Of a stretch of 13,277 bases of DNA, positions 5,864 to 12,658 are shown in pieces. The DNA is from DASTPP01 sp035762175 (GTDB taxonomy: Bacteria > Myxococcota_A > Polyangia > Polyangiales > Polyangiaceae). Both the position numbers and the translations under genes were made by a program. Location of the stretch: the NCBI GenBank assembly GCA_035762175.1, contig DASTPP010000270.1, forward strand, positions 1 to 13,277, written 5' to 3'. Numbering within the stretch: position 1 is the first letter of the stretch; every line of letters begins with the position of its first letter. Under the pieces are notes generated by a model. That model saw only the letters and a list, made by a program, of their open reading frames with translations. It made no database searches and was not told the origin of the DNA.

Positions 5864-7585
5864 TCACCGATACGAGCTCGGCGCGGGGTTGCACGCACTC
5901 GCCCCGCCAGCACAGTGCGTGTTCTTCACGCAGATGTTCACGTAGTTCTTCGAGCTCAGGTCGGCGCACGCCTGCCCCGGTTGACACGCCCACACGCCAG
6001 CGTGCGAAAAATTCTCCCACCAGCTGCGGTTCGTGTAACCCGTCGCGCACGAGGGCTCGCCGGCGTTCGAGGCATTCACATACATCTCGTCGCTCGTCGC
6101 GCAAAGGACGATCCAGTGGGGCGACCCTGCATCTTCCACCTGGCCAGAGAGGCCGCTGTATGACTTCGATACCGCAAGGGAGCCGCGATACTGGTAGCCG
6201 TCGCGGCAATAGTTGACCGGAGACGACTGCGGCGAGTAGAGGGGGTCTTTGCCCGCCGGATACACATACCAGTCCTGGTCGACGAGTGAGTTCTCCAAAT
6301 AAACCCAGTCGCCGCCGCCGGTGGCCGATCCAGCAAATGCCGTTCCGTGGACGTCGTTTCCGTTCCCTTGGGGGATGAAGCCGCCGCGCAGGTGCGGCAT
6401 GTAGTTCGCGTCATTGGCGGCTGAGGTGCTGTTGGTGATCACGGGTTCGACGGCCGTTCGGCGCGTGATCTTCATGTCGTTCTTCCACGAGCGGGTGGCG
6501 GCGTAGGCAGAATTCAGATATGCCTGCGCCGTGGGGTAGCCGGAGCCCGACGCGAGCTTGAAGGCGTTGTAGGGCTGGTCGAACTGAACGATGAGGTCGA
6601 AGTCGCCGCACGACGCGTTCGAATACTGCGCGGGCGGGACGCCGTTCGTACACTTGCCATAGCCCCACGTGGGGAGCGCGTTGGTCCATCGGATTAGGCC
6701 GAAGTAGTTGTAGGACCCGTTGGCCAACTTTTGGCGGGCGTAGTAGTACTTCTCCCACGATGTGACTTGGCCGGACGCGCCCGTTGTGCCGTGCACGAGC
6801 TCCAGCACTTCCAGGGGCGTTGGCAAATGCCCTCCGAACTGATTGATCCATGCCTCGGACAGGGCCGGGTAGTAGTTGACGTATCGAAACTGCTGCGCAC
6901 CATCAGCATGCCACTGCTCGGTCGCGATTTTTTCGCTGTTGGGAGCGTTATGCATGTCGTAGTACGCTGGACCTGTCGCGTTCCGCGGGCCGAGCCACAC
7001 ACCCGAGGCATTCTTGGTCACATCGAATTTCAGGTCGAACCAGTTGTAGCCACGGTGCCGCCAGTTCGCCGTGGGTGCACTCAACGTGCTGCCAAAGCTC
7101 TTAAACAGATAATTGCCCGACGGGGGCTCCGACAGGACGTACATCGAATTGTCCGGGTTGGCACTCCAGCGGAAGAATTCGAGCCCCTGCCCGGGCGCCG
7201 AGCCCTTGGAAAACATAAGAACGTTTGGAAGGGCCGGATGGGTGACGAAACCGGGCCACACATTCCAAGGCGAGATCAGCGTCTTCGTGTTCGTGGCGGG
7301 GTTGAACTCTTGGAGCCCGCTGACGCTGAGGAAGCTCGAACTGGGCGCTGAATTCCAACTGCTGTTGATATTCGTCCCGTCGTACGTGTACGTCACTCCG
7401 TTGTACGTGTAGGAGTACTGCGACTTCATGAAATCACGCAGGTCGATGCTGCACGTGCTCCCGGATGCCGTCGGACAACTCGGGGCAGAGCCGGTGTACG
7501 GGGTAGCCCTGGCGTCCATGACGAATAGCGCAGCGCAGAACGTACCGATGGAAAGCGCAACGCCGCGCAGTGTCTTGTATGACAT
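5864..7585 (-). CDS. Large secreted protein of unknown family
   Basis: This encodes 573 residues. The ATG at 7583-7585 is preceded by GAGAGGG. A clear Sec signal is present: YKTLRG, then VALSIGTFCAALFVMDARA, with cleavage after Ala27. The mature protein is rich in Tyr, Trp, Asn and Ser (for example YSYTYNGVTYTYDGTN near the start, and WRHRGYNWFDLKFDV). It carries about a dozen cysteines, six or more of them in the last 110 residues, suggesting disulphides in an extracellular fold. There are no membrane spans, lipobox, sorting tail or catalytic motif that I recognise. GC content is clearly lower than in neighbouring genes, and codon use is relaxed, which suggests acquisition by transfer. It is monocistronic, with its own promoter and 5'UTR hairpin. 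Candidate roles such as glycan or surface binding, or an enzyme, cannot be separated from sequence alone. Confidence 0.85.
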   Translation of the reverse strand: MSYKTLRGVALSIGTFCAALFVMDARATPYTGSAPSCPTASGSTCSIDLRDFMKSQYSYTYNGVTYTYDGTNINSSWNSAPSSSFLSVSGLQEFNPATNTKTLISPWNVWPGFVTHPALPNVLMFSKGSAPGQGLEFFRWSANPDNSMYVLSEPPSGNYLFKSFGSTLSAPTANWRHRGYNWFDLKFDVTKNASGVWLGPRNATGPAYYDMHNAPNSEKIATEQWHADGAQQFRYVNYYPALSEAWINQFGGHLPTPLEVLELVHGTTGASGQVTSWEKYYYARQKLANGSYNYFGLIRWTNALPTWGYGKCTNGVPPAQYSNASCGDFDLIVQFDQPYNAFKLASGSGYPTAQAYLNSAYAATRSWKNDMKITRRTAVEPVITNSTSAANDANYMPHLRGGFIPQGNGNDVHGTAFAGSATGGGDWVYLENSLVDQDWYVYPAGKDPLYSPQSSPVNYCRDGYQYRGSLAVSKSYSGLSGQVEDAGSPHWIVLCATSDEMYVNASNAGEPSCATGYTNRSWWENFSHAGVWACQPGQACADLSSKNYVNICVKNTHCAGGASACNPAPSSYR

Positions 7586-7598
7586 TTGGCCCTCTCTG

Positions 7599-7620
7599 GT
7601 GCGGAGTGTGGCATCCGCAC
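7599..7620 (-). promoter_or_regulatory. 5'UTR hairpin upstream of the secreted-protein gene
   Basis: GTGCGGA (7599-7605) and TCCGCAC (7614-7620) form a perfect 7-bp stem with an 8-nt loop. It ends just before the GAGAGGG ribosome binding site in the untranslated leader. It could stabilise the mRNA or affect initiation. Confidence 0.4.
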
Positions 7621-7649
7621 TTGCCGTTCAGAAGTGTCCGGAAGTCATA

Positions 7650-7678
7650 TTTCTAGCTGCGGGCTGATGTCACGTCAA
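7650..7678 (-). promoter_or_regulatory. Sigma-70-type promoter of the secreted-protein gene
   Basis: On the minus strand TTGACG (7673-7678) and TAGAAA (7650-7655) are separated by exactly 17 bases (5/6 and 4/6 matches to consensus). They lie in a locally AT-richer stretch. The start of transcription would be near 7643, giving a leader of about 58 bases that contains the hairpin at 7599-7620. Confidence 0.6.
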
Positions 7679-8693
7679 CGGTGAACACGTCTAGCGCGCC
7701 GACCAGACCGGCAACCATGTGGTTTCGAGCTTATCGCTTAGCGGGCGGCCCGCGGAGCGCGTGCATGCTCTCGGCCCCTCCCGCGCGGGCGGAGGAACGG
7801 CCATGGATTGTCGGAGTCCGAAAGTGAAGTGCAGCGAACGGGAGGCATGCGTGCTGAAGCTGGCGGGCGAGAGCCGCAAGCCGTTTGTGCGCCTGCCAGC
7901 GCATCGCACGAAACTGTCGTCGGCGCCTTCAGGCGGATCTGGAAGGAATGTATGAAAGGTCGAGTTTTGCGGCTTTGTCGCCATGGTAGCCATCCATTCT
8001 CGCGATGCCTCGGAGGCCGCGCCATGGGCTTTTGTTTCACGACCTCGCGAAACTCGGCGCAAATCCGAGAAGGTGCTTGGTGACAAGTCCAACTTTGCGC
8101 ACAAAAAATCGAAAAGTCGCTAAGTGGCCGGCAACCCGAATCGATGGGCTCGCGCCCCGCCCCGTGCCTGACGGCGGCCGGTTCGGTCGGGCTCGGCGAG
8201 CCGATGCCGGGCGCCTTTCGCCACCATCAGCGGCCCCAGCGGCATCGGCAGTTTATCTTCGTCGGGCCGCGCCCGCATCGGCCGCCAGTGCTTCGAGCGC
8301 AAGCCGCCCCTGGCACGTCGCGCCCCAGCGGGGCCCTCGTTGCCCTCGGCGGGGCGGCTGCCGGCGCCGGAGCGGCGCGAGGACGAGAGCGCCGGCGAAC
8401 TCGATCGAGGCGGGCGGGAGCGCAGGCGGGTTCGAAGCAGGGGGCGGGCGCCGGGCTCACCGCGCTCGGGTGCTTGCCCTGCGAGCGGCGCGGGGCGCGC
8501 CGACGGGCCTGGGGCGCGGTAGGGTCGGGTGGCAGTTGGTGCCGACGCCCGGTGGGCCTCGGCACGCGGCCCCTTCCATGACGCCGGCGCCGGCGGGGGG
8601 CCGGTCGGTGGTCGCTTTGGCATGCGGCCGAGTGCCCCCGAGGGTCGCCGGGGTTGATGAGCCCCGGTCGGCGCGCCGGCGCCGGCATCCCTA

Positions 8694-8724
8694 ATTATAT
8701 GTTGAGTGCCTCGGTTCGGGCCAA
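8694..8724 (-). promoter_or_regulatory. Weak candidate promoter in the AT-rich spot
   Basis: The minus strand has a perfect TATAAT (8694-8699) with TTGGCC (8719-8724) 19 bases upstream. The spacing is long and no gene follows on the minus strand, so it may be a relic or drive a non-coding RNA. Confidence 0.25.
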
Positions 8725-8774
8725 GGGAACCGTTCAGGTGGGGCGGGCGGCGACAAGACGTCTGGGCGTCCAAT

Positions 8775-8788
8775 GGGCGACGTCGCCC
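8775..8788. repeat. 14-bp perfect palindrome
   Basis: GGGCGACGTCGCCC is its own reverse complement. It lies 50-75 bases outside the candidate promoter and about 100 bases before the tRNA-Leu fragment. Such sites are often operators or recombinase/excisionase sites, but chance is possible at this GC content. Confidence 0.4.
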
Positions 8789-8885
8789 GTTCGGTGCCTA
8801 AGTCGTTGAATTCTCAGTCGCTCTCGTGCGCACCCATGCGCCACGCCATAGCCTTTTTCGGCCCTTACGTTGCCCCTCCTGAGCG

Positions 8886-8937
8886 TTCAGGTTCCAGTGG
8901 GTAACACCGTGGGGGTTCAAGTCCCCCCCTTCGCACC
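8886..8937 (+). tRNA. 3' half of tRNA-Leu(CAG): probable att site, not a functional gene
   Basis: The sequence starts at the seven-base anticodon loop TTCAGGT (8886-8892, anticodon CAG). It continues with the 3' anticodon stem TCCAG and a leucine-type variable arm with a GGT/ACC stem (8900-8908). A perfect T-arm GGGGG-TTCAAGT-CCCCC (8911-8927) and the 3' acceptor strand CCTTCGC plus discriminator A (8928-8935) follow. The 5' half is missing: the bases before the loop (GAGCG) do not pair with TCCAG, and no GCGAAGG acceptor strand lies upstream. Bacterial tRNA-Leu(CAG) genes typically begin GCGAAGG and share this 3' part. A break exactly at the anticodon loop is a classic crossover point of tyrosine integrases. 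CCA is not encoded. Confidence 0.8.
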
Positions 8938-9070
8938 GCGGTCGTCAACACTCTCGACCTCCTCTTCACCCCCCAACGCCCTGAGCGCGGCTTCGGCGGC
9001 TCGGCGCAGGGGCCCGGCGTAGAGAGCCCCCACCCCGGCGGCACCCTCGCGCCGTCAGCCCGCCGCATCC

Positions 9071-9219
9071 AGAACCTCCGGCCCCCCCGGCGGCGCCACC
9101 GGCCACGTGCGCGCCGACAGGCCCCCCGCGGCCCCGGCGACGCCCGGAACCTTCGGCCCCCCGGCATGCCCCACGGGCACACCCGGAACCTCCGGCCCCC
9201 TTCCGCGGCGCCAACGGGC
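9071..9219. repeat. Degenerate ~39-bp tandem repeat
   Basis: The 15-mer (G/A)GAACCT(C/T)CGGCCCC occurs at about 9071, 9146 and 9185. The last two are 39 bases apart, and the first two about twice that, with a decayed unit between. The period is a multiple of three, so all three minus-strand frames show a 13-residue rhythm (for example GGRRF, or GP-E/K-VPGV). No start, signal or domain makes it a gene; it may be the remains of a repetitive protein or simple satellite DNA. The rest of 8938-9260 holds nothing else I can identify. Confidence 0.5.
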
Positions 9220-9260
9220 ACGCCAACCGCCGCCCCGAGCACGGCGCCCCCCCCTTCCCC

Positions 9261-9413
9261 CGCCCGCGCGCGCCGGAGCCGGGCGGCGGCCCCGCTCGCG
9301 CGCGCGGAGGGCGGGTGCCCTGCTGTCTGAGCTCTCCCCCCTGGGAGGGCGAGTTCAGGGTGCCCGAAGCGCGCGCGAGCGGGGCCGCCGCCCGGCTCCG
9401 GCGCGCGCGGGCG
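9261..9413. repeat. Large inverted-repeat element, copy 1 (45-bp perfect arms)
   Basis: The arms 9261-9305 and 9369-9413 are perfect reverse complements over 45 bases. The 63-base centre holds an 8-bp hairpin (GCTCTCCC 9331-9338 / GGGAGGGC 9343-9350). It is flanked by the unpaired-looking strings GCTGTCTGA (9322-9330) and GAGTTC (9351-9356), and a second, wobble-rich stem (GGGTGCCCT / AGGGTGCCC). The centre is shared with the element at 13090-13219. It begins 40 bases past the stop of the phosphodiesterase gene, so on RNA it would lie in that 3'UTR; it could act as a terminator, RNA stabiliser or mobile palindromic element. Confidence 0.9.
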
Positions 9414-9418
9414 CCCCG

Positions 9419-9452
9419 ACGCTCGGGCGAAGGCCCCACGCTCGGGCGAAGG
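9419..9452. repeat. 15-bp direct repeat at the 3' end of the phosphodiesterase gene
   Basis: ACGCTCGGGCGAAGG occurs at 9419-9433 and 9438-9452, separated by CCCC and touching the stop codon at 9453. It lies between the gene and the large inverted repeat. It is probably a small duplication and could mark an insertion footprint. Confidence 0.6.
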
Positions 9453-11249
9453 TCAGAGCAGCCCGCGCAGCGCGAGCATCACGTCGGCGAACTTCTGCTG
9501 GGCGGGGCGGTCGCCGAGCACGCGCGAGACCTCGGCGGCGAGCGCGGCGGAGTCTTTGCCGGGGTGCGCGACGATGAGGGGTATCTCCGAGTCTTGCCGC
9601 GAGGGGCTGCCGTGCCACGAGCGGTAGGTGGCCGAGAAGTAGAAGCGGTCCTGCGGGCGGTCGCGGTCGCCGTTGTGCGCCACCAGCAGGACGTCGCCGG
9701 CCCGCTCGCCGTAGCGGCCGACGGCGAGGTCGGCGAGGCGGGCCTCCAGGTCGACGTAGGTCGGGTGCGGGTGCTCGGCGAGGTAGGCGCCGAGCGGCTG
9801 GAGGCGGCCGCCGCCGACGTAGACCTGGAAGGGCAGGTCGTCGTCTTCGGCCGGGCGGGGCTCGCGCGCGAGCACGAGGTCGAGCGTGCCGCGCATCGCG
9901 GGCACGAGCGAGCCGTCGAGGTTGTTGCGGTGGAAGGCGTCGGCGAGCGCGAGCACGTCCTCGCGAAAGCGCGGCGGCCGCGTCCAGTCGCAGGGCTTGC
10001 CCTTCGCCTCGCAGGTCGAGCGGTCGGCGAGGTAGACGTAGGCGACGGCGCCCTGGTAGGCGAGCACGGCCTGAAAGTCGTCGTCGCGGTCGACCTTGAC
10101 CTTGAAGGGCCGCAGCCGAAAGCCCGCCTTGCGCAGCAGGGCCGGCGGGTCGTCGTCGCCCTCCATCGCGAGCGCGTGGGCGTCGTCGCGCAGGACCTCG
10201 GTGTGGCCGTGGTCGGCCGTCACGAGCACGTAGCGGTTCGCGAGGGCGCCGCGCTCCTTGAGGGCCTCGGTCAGGCGGCCGAGGAGCGGGTCGAGCACCT
10301 TCTTCATGTACTCGCGCTGCGCCCGCTCGGGGCCCTGCTCGGCGACGTGGGCGAAGAGGTCGGCGCCCGAGAGGTAGACCGCGAGCACGTCGGGCAGGGG
10401 CCCGTCGTCGTCGAGCTCGTCGGCGGCCGCGCGCACGACGTTCTTGTCGAAGGTCTCGTAGAGCGCCTCCGACTCCTCGTCCTTCAGGCGCTTGTCGACC
10501 TGCTCCTCGGCGAAGGCCTCGAAGGCGTCGACGAGCGCGGTGCGCGTGGTCACGAGCAGCCGGTCGGCCCCCGCGTGCACCGGGTGCATCGCCGCCCAGA
10601 CGAGCACGTGCGGGTCCTTCTCGCGCATCCGCTCGTAGACCGTGGGCGAGCGCCGCAGCGTCGTCAGCGCGCTGTCGGTGTAGACCGAGAGCACCGAGGC
10701 CGGGTCGTTGAAGGTCGTCGGCGAGGGCGCCTCGAAGGCGCGCTCCTCGCGCACGAAGAACTCGTTGCCCGCGACCCCGTGCCGCGCCGGCCCGACGCCC
10801 GTGAACGCGGTCGTCCACGCGGCGATGGTCGACGAGGGCATCGTCGCGACGAGCCGGTCGTCGAGGTGCGCGTGGGGGAACTTGCCCCCCGCCTGGCCGC
10901 CCAGCAGCTCCGCGAAGCGGGGCATCTCGCCCCGGCGGAGCATGTCGTAGAGCGTGCGGCGCCCCACGCCGTCGAGCCCGATGACGAGCAGGGGCGGCCG
11001 CCCCGGCGAGTTCGGCGGCTCGCCCTTGTCCCGCTTGCGCAGCTCGCGCGAGTTGCCCGAGGCGACGAGGTCGGTCGTCTTGAGCACGACCCGGCACCCC
11101 GCGGCGAGGGGCGCGGCGAGCGCGGCGAGCGCGCAGAGCGCCCCGAGCGCCCGCCCGGCGCCGCCCCGCCGCCCCGCCCGAAGACGCCCCCCGGCGCCGC
11201 CCCGCCGCCCCATCCGAAGGCGCCCCCCGGCGCCGCCCCGCCGCCCCAT
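9453..11249 (-). CDS. Alkaline-phosphatase-fold phosphodiesterase/phosphatase lipoprotein
   Basis: This encodes 598 residues. The ATG at 11247-11249 overlaps the upstream stop (TGATG), with GGAGG nine bases before it. An alternative ATG at 11213 would give a more usual signal length. Arg/Gly repeats precede the lipoprotein signal ALCALAALAAPLAAGC (Cys52). The catalytic domain matches type I phosphodiesterase/nucleotide pyrophosphatase enzymes (PF01663). It has LLVIGLDGVG with metal-ligand Asp93, 'MPSSTIAAWTTAFTG' with the nucleophile around Thr141, then PARHGV, 'SGADLFAH' (Asp297, His301), 'VTADHGH' (Asp346, His347) and SWHGSP (His about 546). The family hydrolyses phosphodiesters or phosphomonoesters with two metal ions, here on the outer side of the inner membrane or at the outer membrane. 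It is coupled to a PAP2 lipid phosphatase gene, suggesting shared work on phospholipid or isoprenoid phosphates. The substrate cannot be read from sequence. Confidence 0.87.
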   Translation of the reverse strand: MGRRGGAGGRLRMGRRGGAGGRLRAGRRGGAGRALGALCALAALAAPLAAGCRVVLKTTDLVASGNSRELRKRDKGEPPNSPGRPPLLVIGLDGVGRRTLYDMLRRGEMPRFAELLGGQAGGKFPHAHLDDRLVATMPSSTIAAWTTAFTGVGPARHGVAGNEFFVREERAFEAPSPTTFNDPASVLSVYTDSALTTLRRSPTVYERMREKDPHVLVWAAMHPVHAGADRLLVTTRTALVDAFEAFAEEQVDKRLKDEESEALYETFDKNVVRAAADELDDDGPLPDVLAVYLSGADLFAHVAEQGPERAQREYMKKVLDPLLGRLTEALKERGALANRYVLVTADHGHTEVLRDDAHALAMEGDDDPPALLRKAGFRLRPFKVKVDRDDDFQAVLAYQGAVAYVYLADRSTCEAKGKPCDWTRPPRFREDVLALADAFHRNNLDGSLVPAMRGTLDLVLAREPRPAEDDDLPFQVYVGGGRLQPLGAYLAEHPHPTYVDLEARLADLAVGRYGERAGDVLLVAHNGDRDRPQDRFYFSATYRSWHGSPSRQDSEIPLIVAHPGKDSAALAAEVSRVLGDRPAQQKFADVMLALRGLL

Positions 11250-11262
11250 CAGAAGACGCCTC
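11155..11262 (-). repeat. Three 36-bp tandem units spanning the gene junction and start codon
   Basis: The units 11155-11190, 11191-11226 and 11227-11262 are nearly identical. They encode the 12-residue unit MGRRGGAGGRLR, repeated twice, and a diverged third (AGRRGGAGRALG). The unit includes the start codon, so two in-frame ATGs (11249 and 11213) exist. The outermost unit also holds the stop of the PAP2 gene. The expansion lengthens the basic n-region of the lipoprotein signal. Confidence 0.85.
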
Positions 11263-12658
11263 CCAGCGCCGCCCCCGCGCGGTGCCGGTCGAGCAGCGGC
11301 ATGAAGGTCACGCGCACCGACGACGGCGGCGCCGCGCTCGGCGGCGCCAGCTCGATGCGCCTCGGCCGCCAGAAGGGCTTGTAGTGCAAGAAGGTCGGCA
11401 GGCCGAAGCCCACCGAGAAGCCGACGAGCGAGCCGACGATGTTGTCGCTCAGCCAGTGCTTGTCGGCCTGCAGCCGGAAGACGCTCACCATCTGCCCCGC
11501 CACCAGCGCCGCCCCGCAGGCCACCGTGTCGGCCGTCTCGTCGCCGTAGAGGTGGCCGTAGAGGTGGTGCGCGCACGCGAGCCCCGCCCCCGTCGTCGAG
11601 ACCGCCGTGTGCCCGCCGAAGAAGCTGACGTTCTGGCCCGGCTGGCCGCACTGCTCGCTGTACTCGGGGTCGTCGGCGCAGCCGATGCCGTTCGGGCGCT
11701 GGCGGCCGATGGTCTTGTGCGGCAGGCGCGTCAGCAGGCTGACGACCGCGAACGCCTCGAGGTTCATCATCGTGAGCTGCCAGCTCATCGCGACGCCCCC
11801 CTTGCCCCGCAGGGGCGGCACCACGAGCGAGGCGGCCACCGGGTAGGCGACGCTCGCGTACCAGAAGATGTCGCTGTACGTGTCGGCCCGCCCCCGCGCC
11901 TGCCGCGAATCGGCCGCGATGAGGTCGCGAAAGGGTCGGTCGAGCGGCAGCGGCTTGGTCCACGTCGCCTTGGTCGGCCCCGACATCGTCGCCTCGACCG
12001 CGTAAAAGGCCCCGAGCGTCGCCGCCGTGCCGACGTAGTCCCAGAGCCCGAAGCGCCGCCACGACGGGTCCCAAACGTGCGACTCCGGCAGCGCCGTCGC
12101 GCCCACCCTCGGCGGCGGCAGCCGGCCCGGCGAGCCCGCGGGCGGCGGTAGCTGGCCGGGCGAGCCCGCGGTCGGCACCGCCGGCAGCGACGCCGGCGCC
12201 CCGCCCCCGGGCGACGCCCCCGCAGTCGACGCCCCCAAGGGCGAAGGCGCCGCAGCCGGCCGCGCAGGCGAAGGCGAAGGTGCAGCCGGCGAAGGCCCGA
12301 CCGGCGACGCGGGCGAAGGCGTAGCGGCCGGCGACGCAGGCGAAGGTGCGGCCGGCGACGCGGGCGAAGGCGTAGCGGCTGGCGACGCGGGCGAAGGCGT
12401 AGCGGCTGGCGACCCGGGCGAAGGCAGAGCGGTCGGCCGCGCCTGCGCGCTCGCGCCGCGCGCCACGAACAGGGCCAACGCGGCGAGCCCCGCCGACGCC
12501 GCGCCCTGCAGGGCCCCGCAGCAGCGGCGCCCCCCGCGCCCTCCGCCCGCGCTCGCCCGCCCCCCCCCACACGCCACGGCAGGAGCAGCCCCGACCTCGG
12601 GCTGAGGCAGATTTCGCCGGCCGCCCCCGGCCGCTGTGACAGAAAGAGACGCTCTCAT
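11249..12658 (-). CDS. PAP2-family membrane phosphatase
   Basis: From the ATG at 12658 this encodes 469 residues. A Gly/Arg-rich start leads to a signal-like helix (CCGALQGAASAGLAALALF, about 47-66, then ARGASAQA) and a long Pro/Ser/Ala linker made of tandem repeats. About six membrane segments follow from residue 220. The three PAP2 motifs are present. Motif 1 is KTIGRQRP (315-322), one residue shorter than the canonical K-x6-RP. Motif 2 is FGGHTA with His350 in place of PSGH. Motif 3 is R-x5-H-x3-D (Arg395, His401, Asp405). PAP2 enzymes remove phosphate from lipid phosphates or undecaprenyl pyrophosphate. It is coupled to the downstream phosphodiesterase. The start is uncertain: the frame runs back to 12880, there is no clear ribosome binding site at 12658, and a GTG at 12577 is an alternative. 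Confidence 0.82.
   Translation of the reverse strand: MRASLSVTAAGGGRRNLPQPEVGAAPAVACGGGRASAGGGRGGRRCCGALQGAASAGLAALALFVARGASAQARPTALPSPGSPAATPSPASPAATPSPASPAAPSPASPAATPSPASPVGPSPAAPSPSPARPAAAPSPLGASTAGASPGGGAPASLPAVPTAGSPGQLPPPAGSPGRLPPPRVGATALPESHVWDPSWRRFGLWDYVGTAATLGAFYAVEATMSGPTKATWTKPLPLDRPFRDLIAADSRQARGRADTYSDIFWYASVAYPVAASLVVPPLRGKGGVAMSWQLTMMNLEAFAVVSLLTRLPHKTIGRQRPNGIGCADDPEYSEQCGQPGQNVSFFGGHTAVSTTGAGLACAHHLYGHLYGDETADTVACGAALVAGQMVSVFRLQADKHWLSDNIVGSLVGFSVGFGLPTFLHYKPFWRPRRIELAPPSAAPPSSVRVTFMPLLDRHRAGAALGGVF
12301..12432 (-). repeat. 27-bp tandem repeat coding for the Pro/Ser/Ala linker
   Basis: Five units (12301-12327, a 24-base unit 12328-12351, 12352-12378, 12379-12405 and 12406-12432) of the form SGCGACGC-GGCGAAGG-GTAGCGG encode repeats of SPASPAATP type. 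They form the extracytoplasmic linker of the PAP2 protein. One unit has lost a codon, showing in-frame length change. More diverged units continue to about 12240. Confidence 0.8.

Larger units (their letters stand above)
7679..8885. other. Long non-coding or decayed interval up to the tRNA fragment
   Basis: About 1.2 kb has no frame that I can defend as a gene. From 7690 to 8130 the GC content is moderate, and short frames on both strands (for example plus 7808-8083 and minus 7691-8104) lack signal, domain or consistent codon bias. From 8130 to 8690 the sequence is GC-rich with only Arg/Pro/Ala-rich frames. From 8690 to 8885 there is an AT-rich spot, a 14-bp palindrome and a 9-bp direct repeat. 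Its position inside a tRNA-Leu scar suggests decayed mobile-element DNA. Confidence 0.5.

Noticed and set aside
7691..8104. A minus-strand 137-codon frame and overlapping plus-strand frames at 7719-8083
   Set aside because: Both strands give similar-quality short frames with no domain, consistent codon bias or ribosome binding site. They are most likely chance frames in moderate-GC sequence.
8120..8773. A 217-codon minus-strand frame between the secreted-protein gene and the tRNA half
   Set aside because: It is Pro/Ala/Arg-rich, with no signal or domain and no ribosome binding site. A short stretch (ARPDEDKLPMPLGPLMVAKG) looks protein-like but stands alone.
8830..8880. A THAPRH-like string resembling the H-x-LRH motif of tyrosine integrases on the plus strand, beside the tRNA half
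   Set aside because: The frame stops within about 12 codons, the key Leu is Pro, and no other integrase motif is present upstream.
8886..8937. A functional tRNA-Leu gene or an intron-split tRNA
   Set aside because: There is no 5' half, acceptor partner or D-arm upstream in the window, and the anticodon stem cannot pair.
8865..9439. Minus-strand frames 8865-9242 and 8966-9439 as a repeat-containing protein
   Set aside because: All three frames show the rhythm of the 39-bp DNA repeat, and one runs through the inverted-repeat element; none has a supported start or signal.
9315..11384. A 689-codon plus-strand frame over the phosphodiesterase gene
   Set aside because: It is a high-GC antisense shadow rich in Val/Arg/Gly with no domain. 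The minus strand has all the metal-binding motifs.
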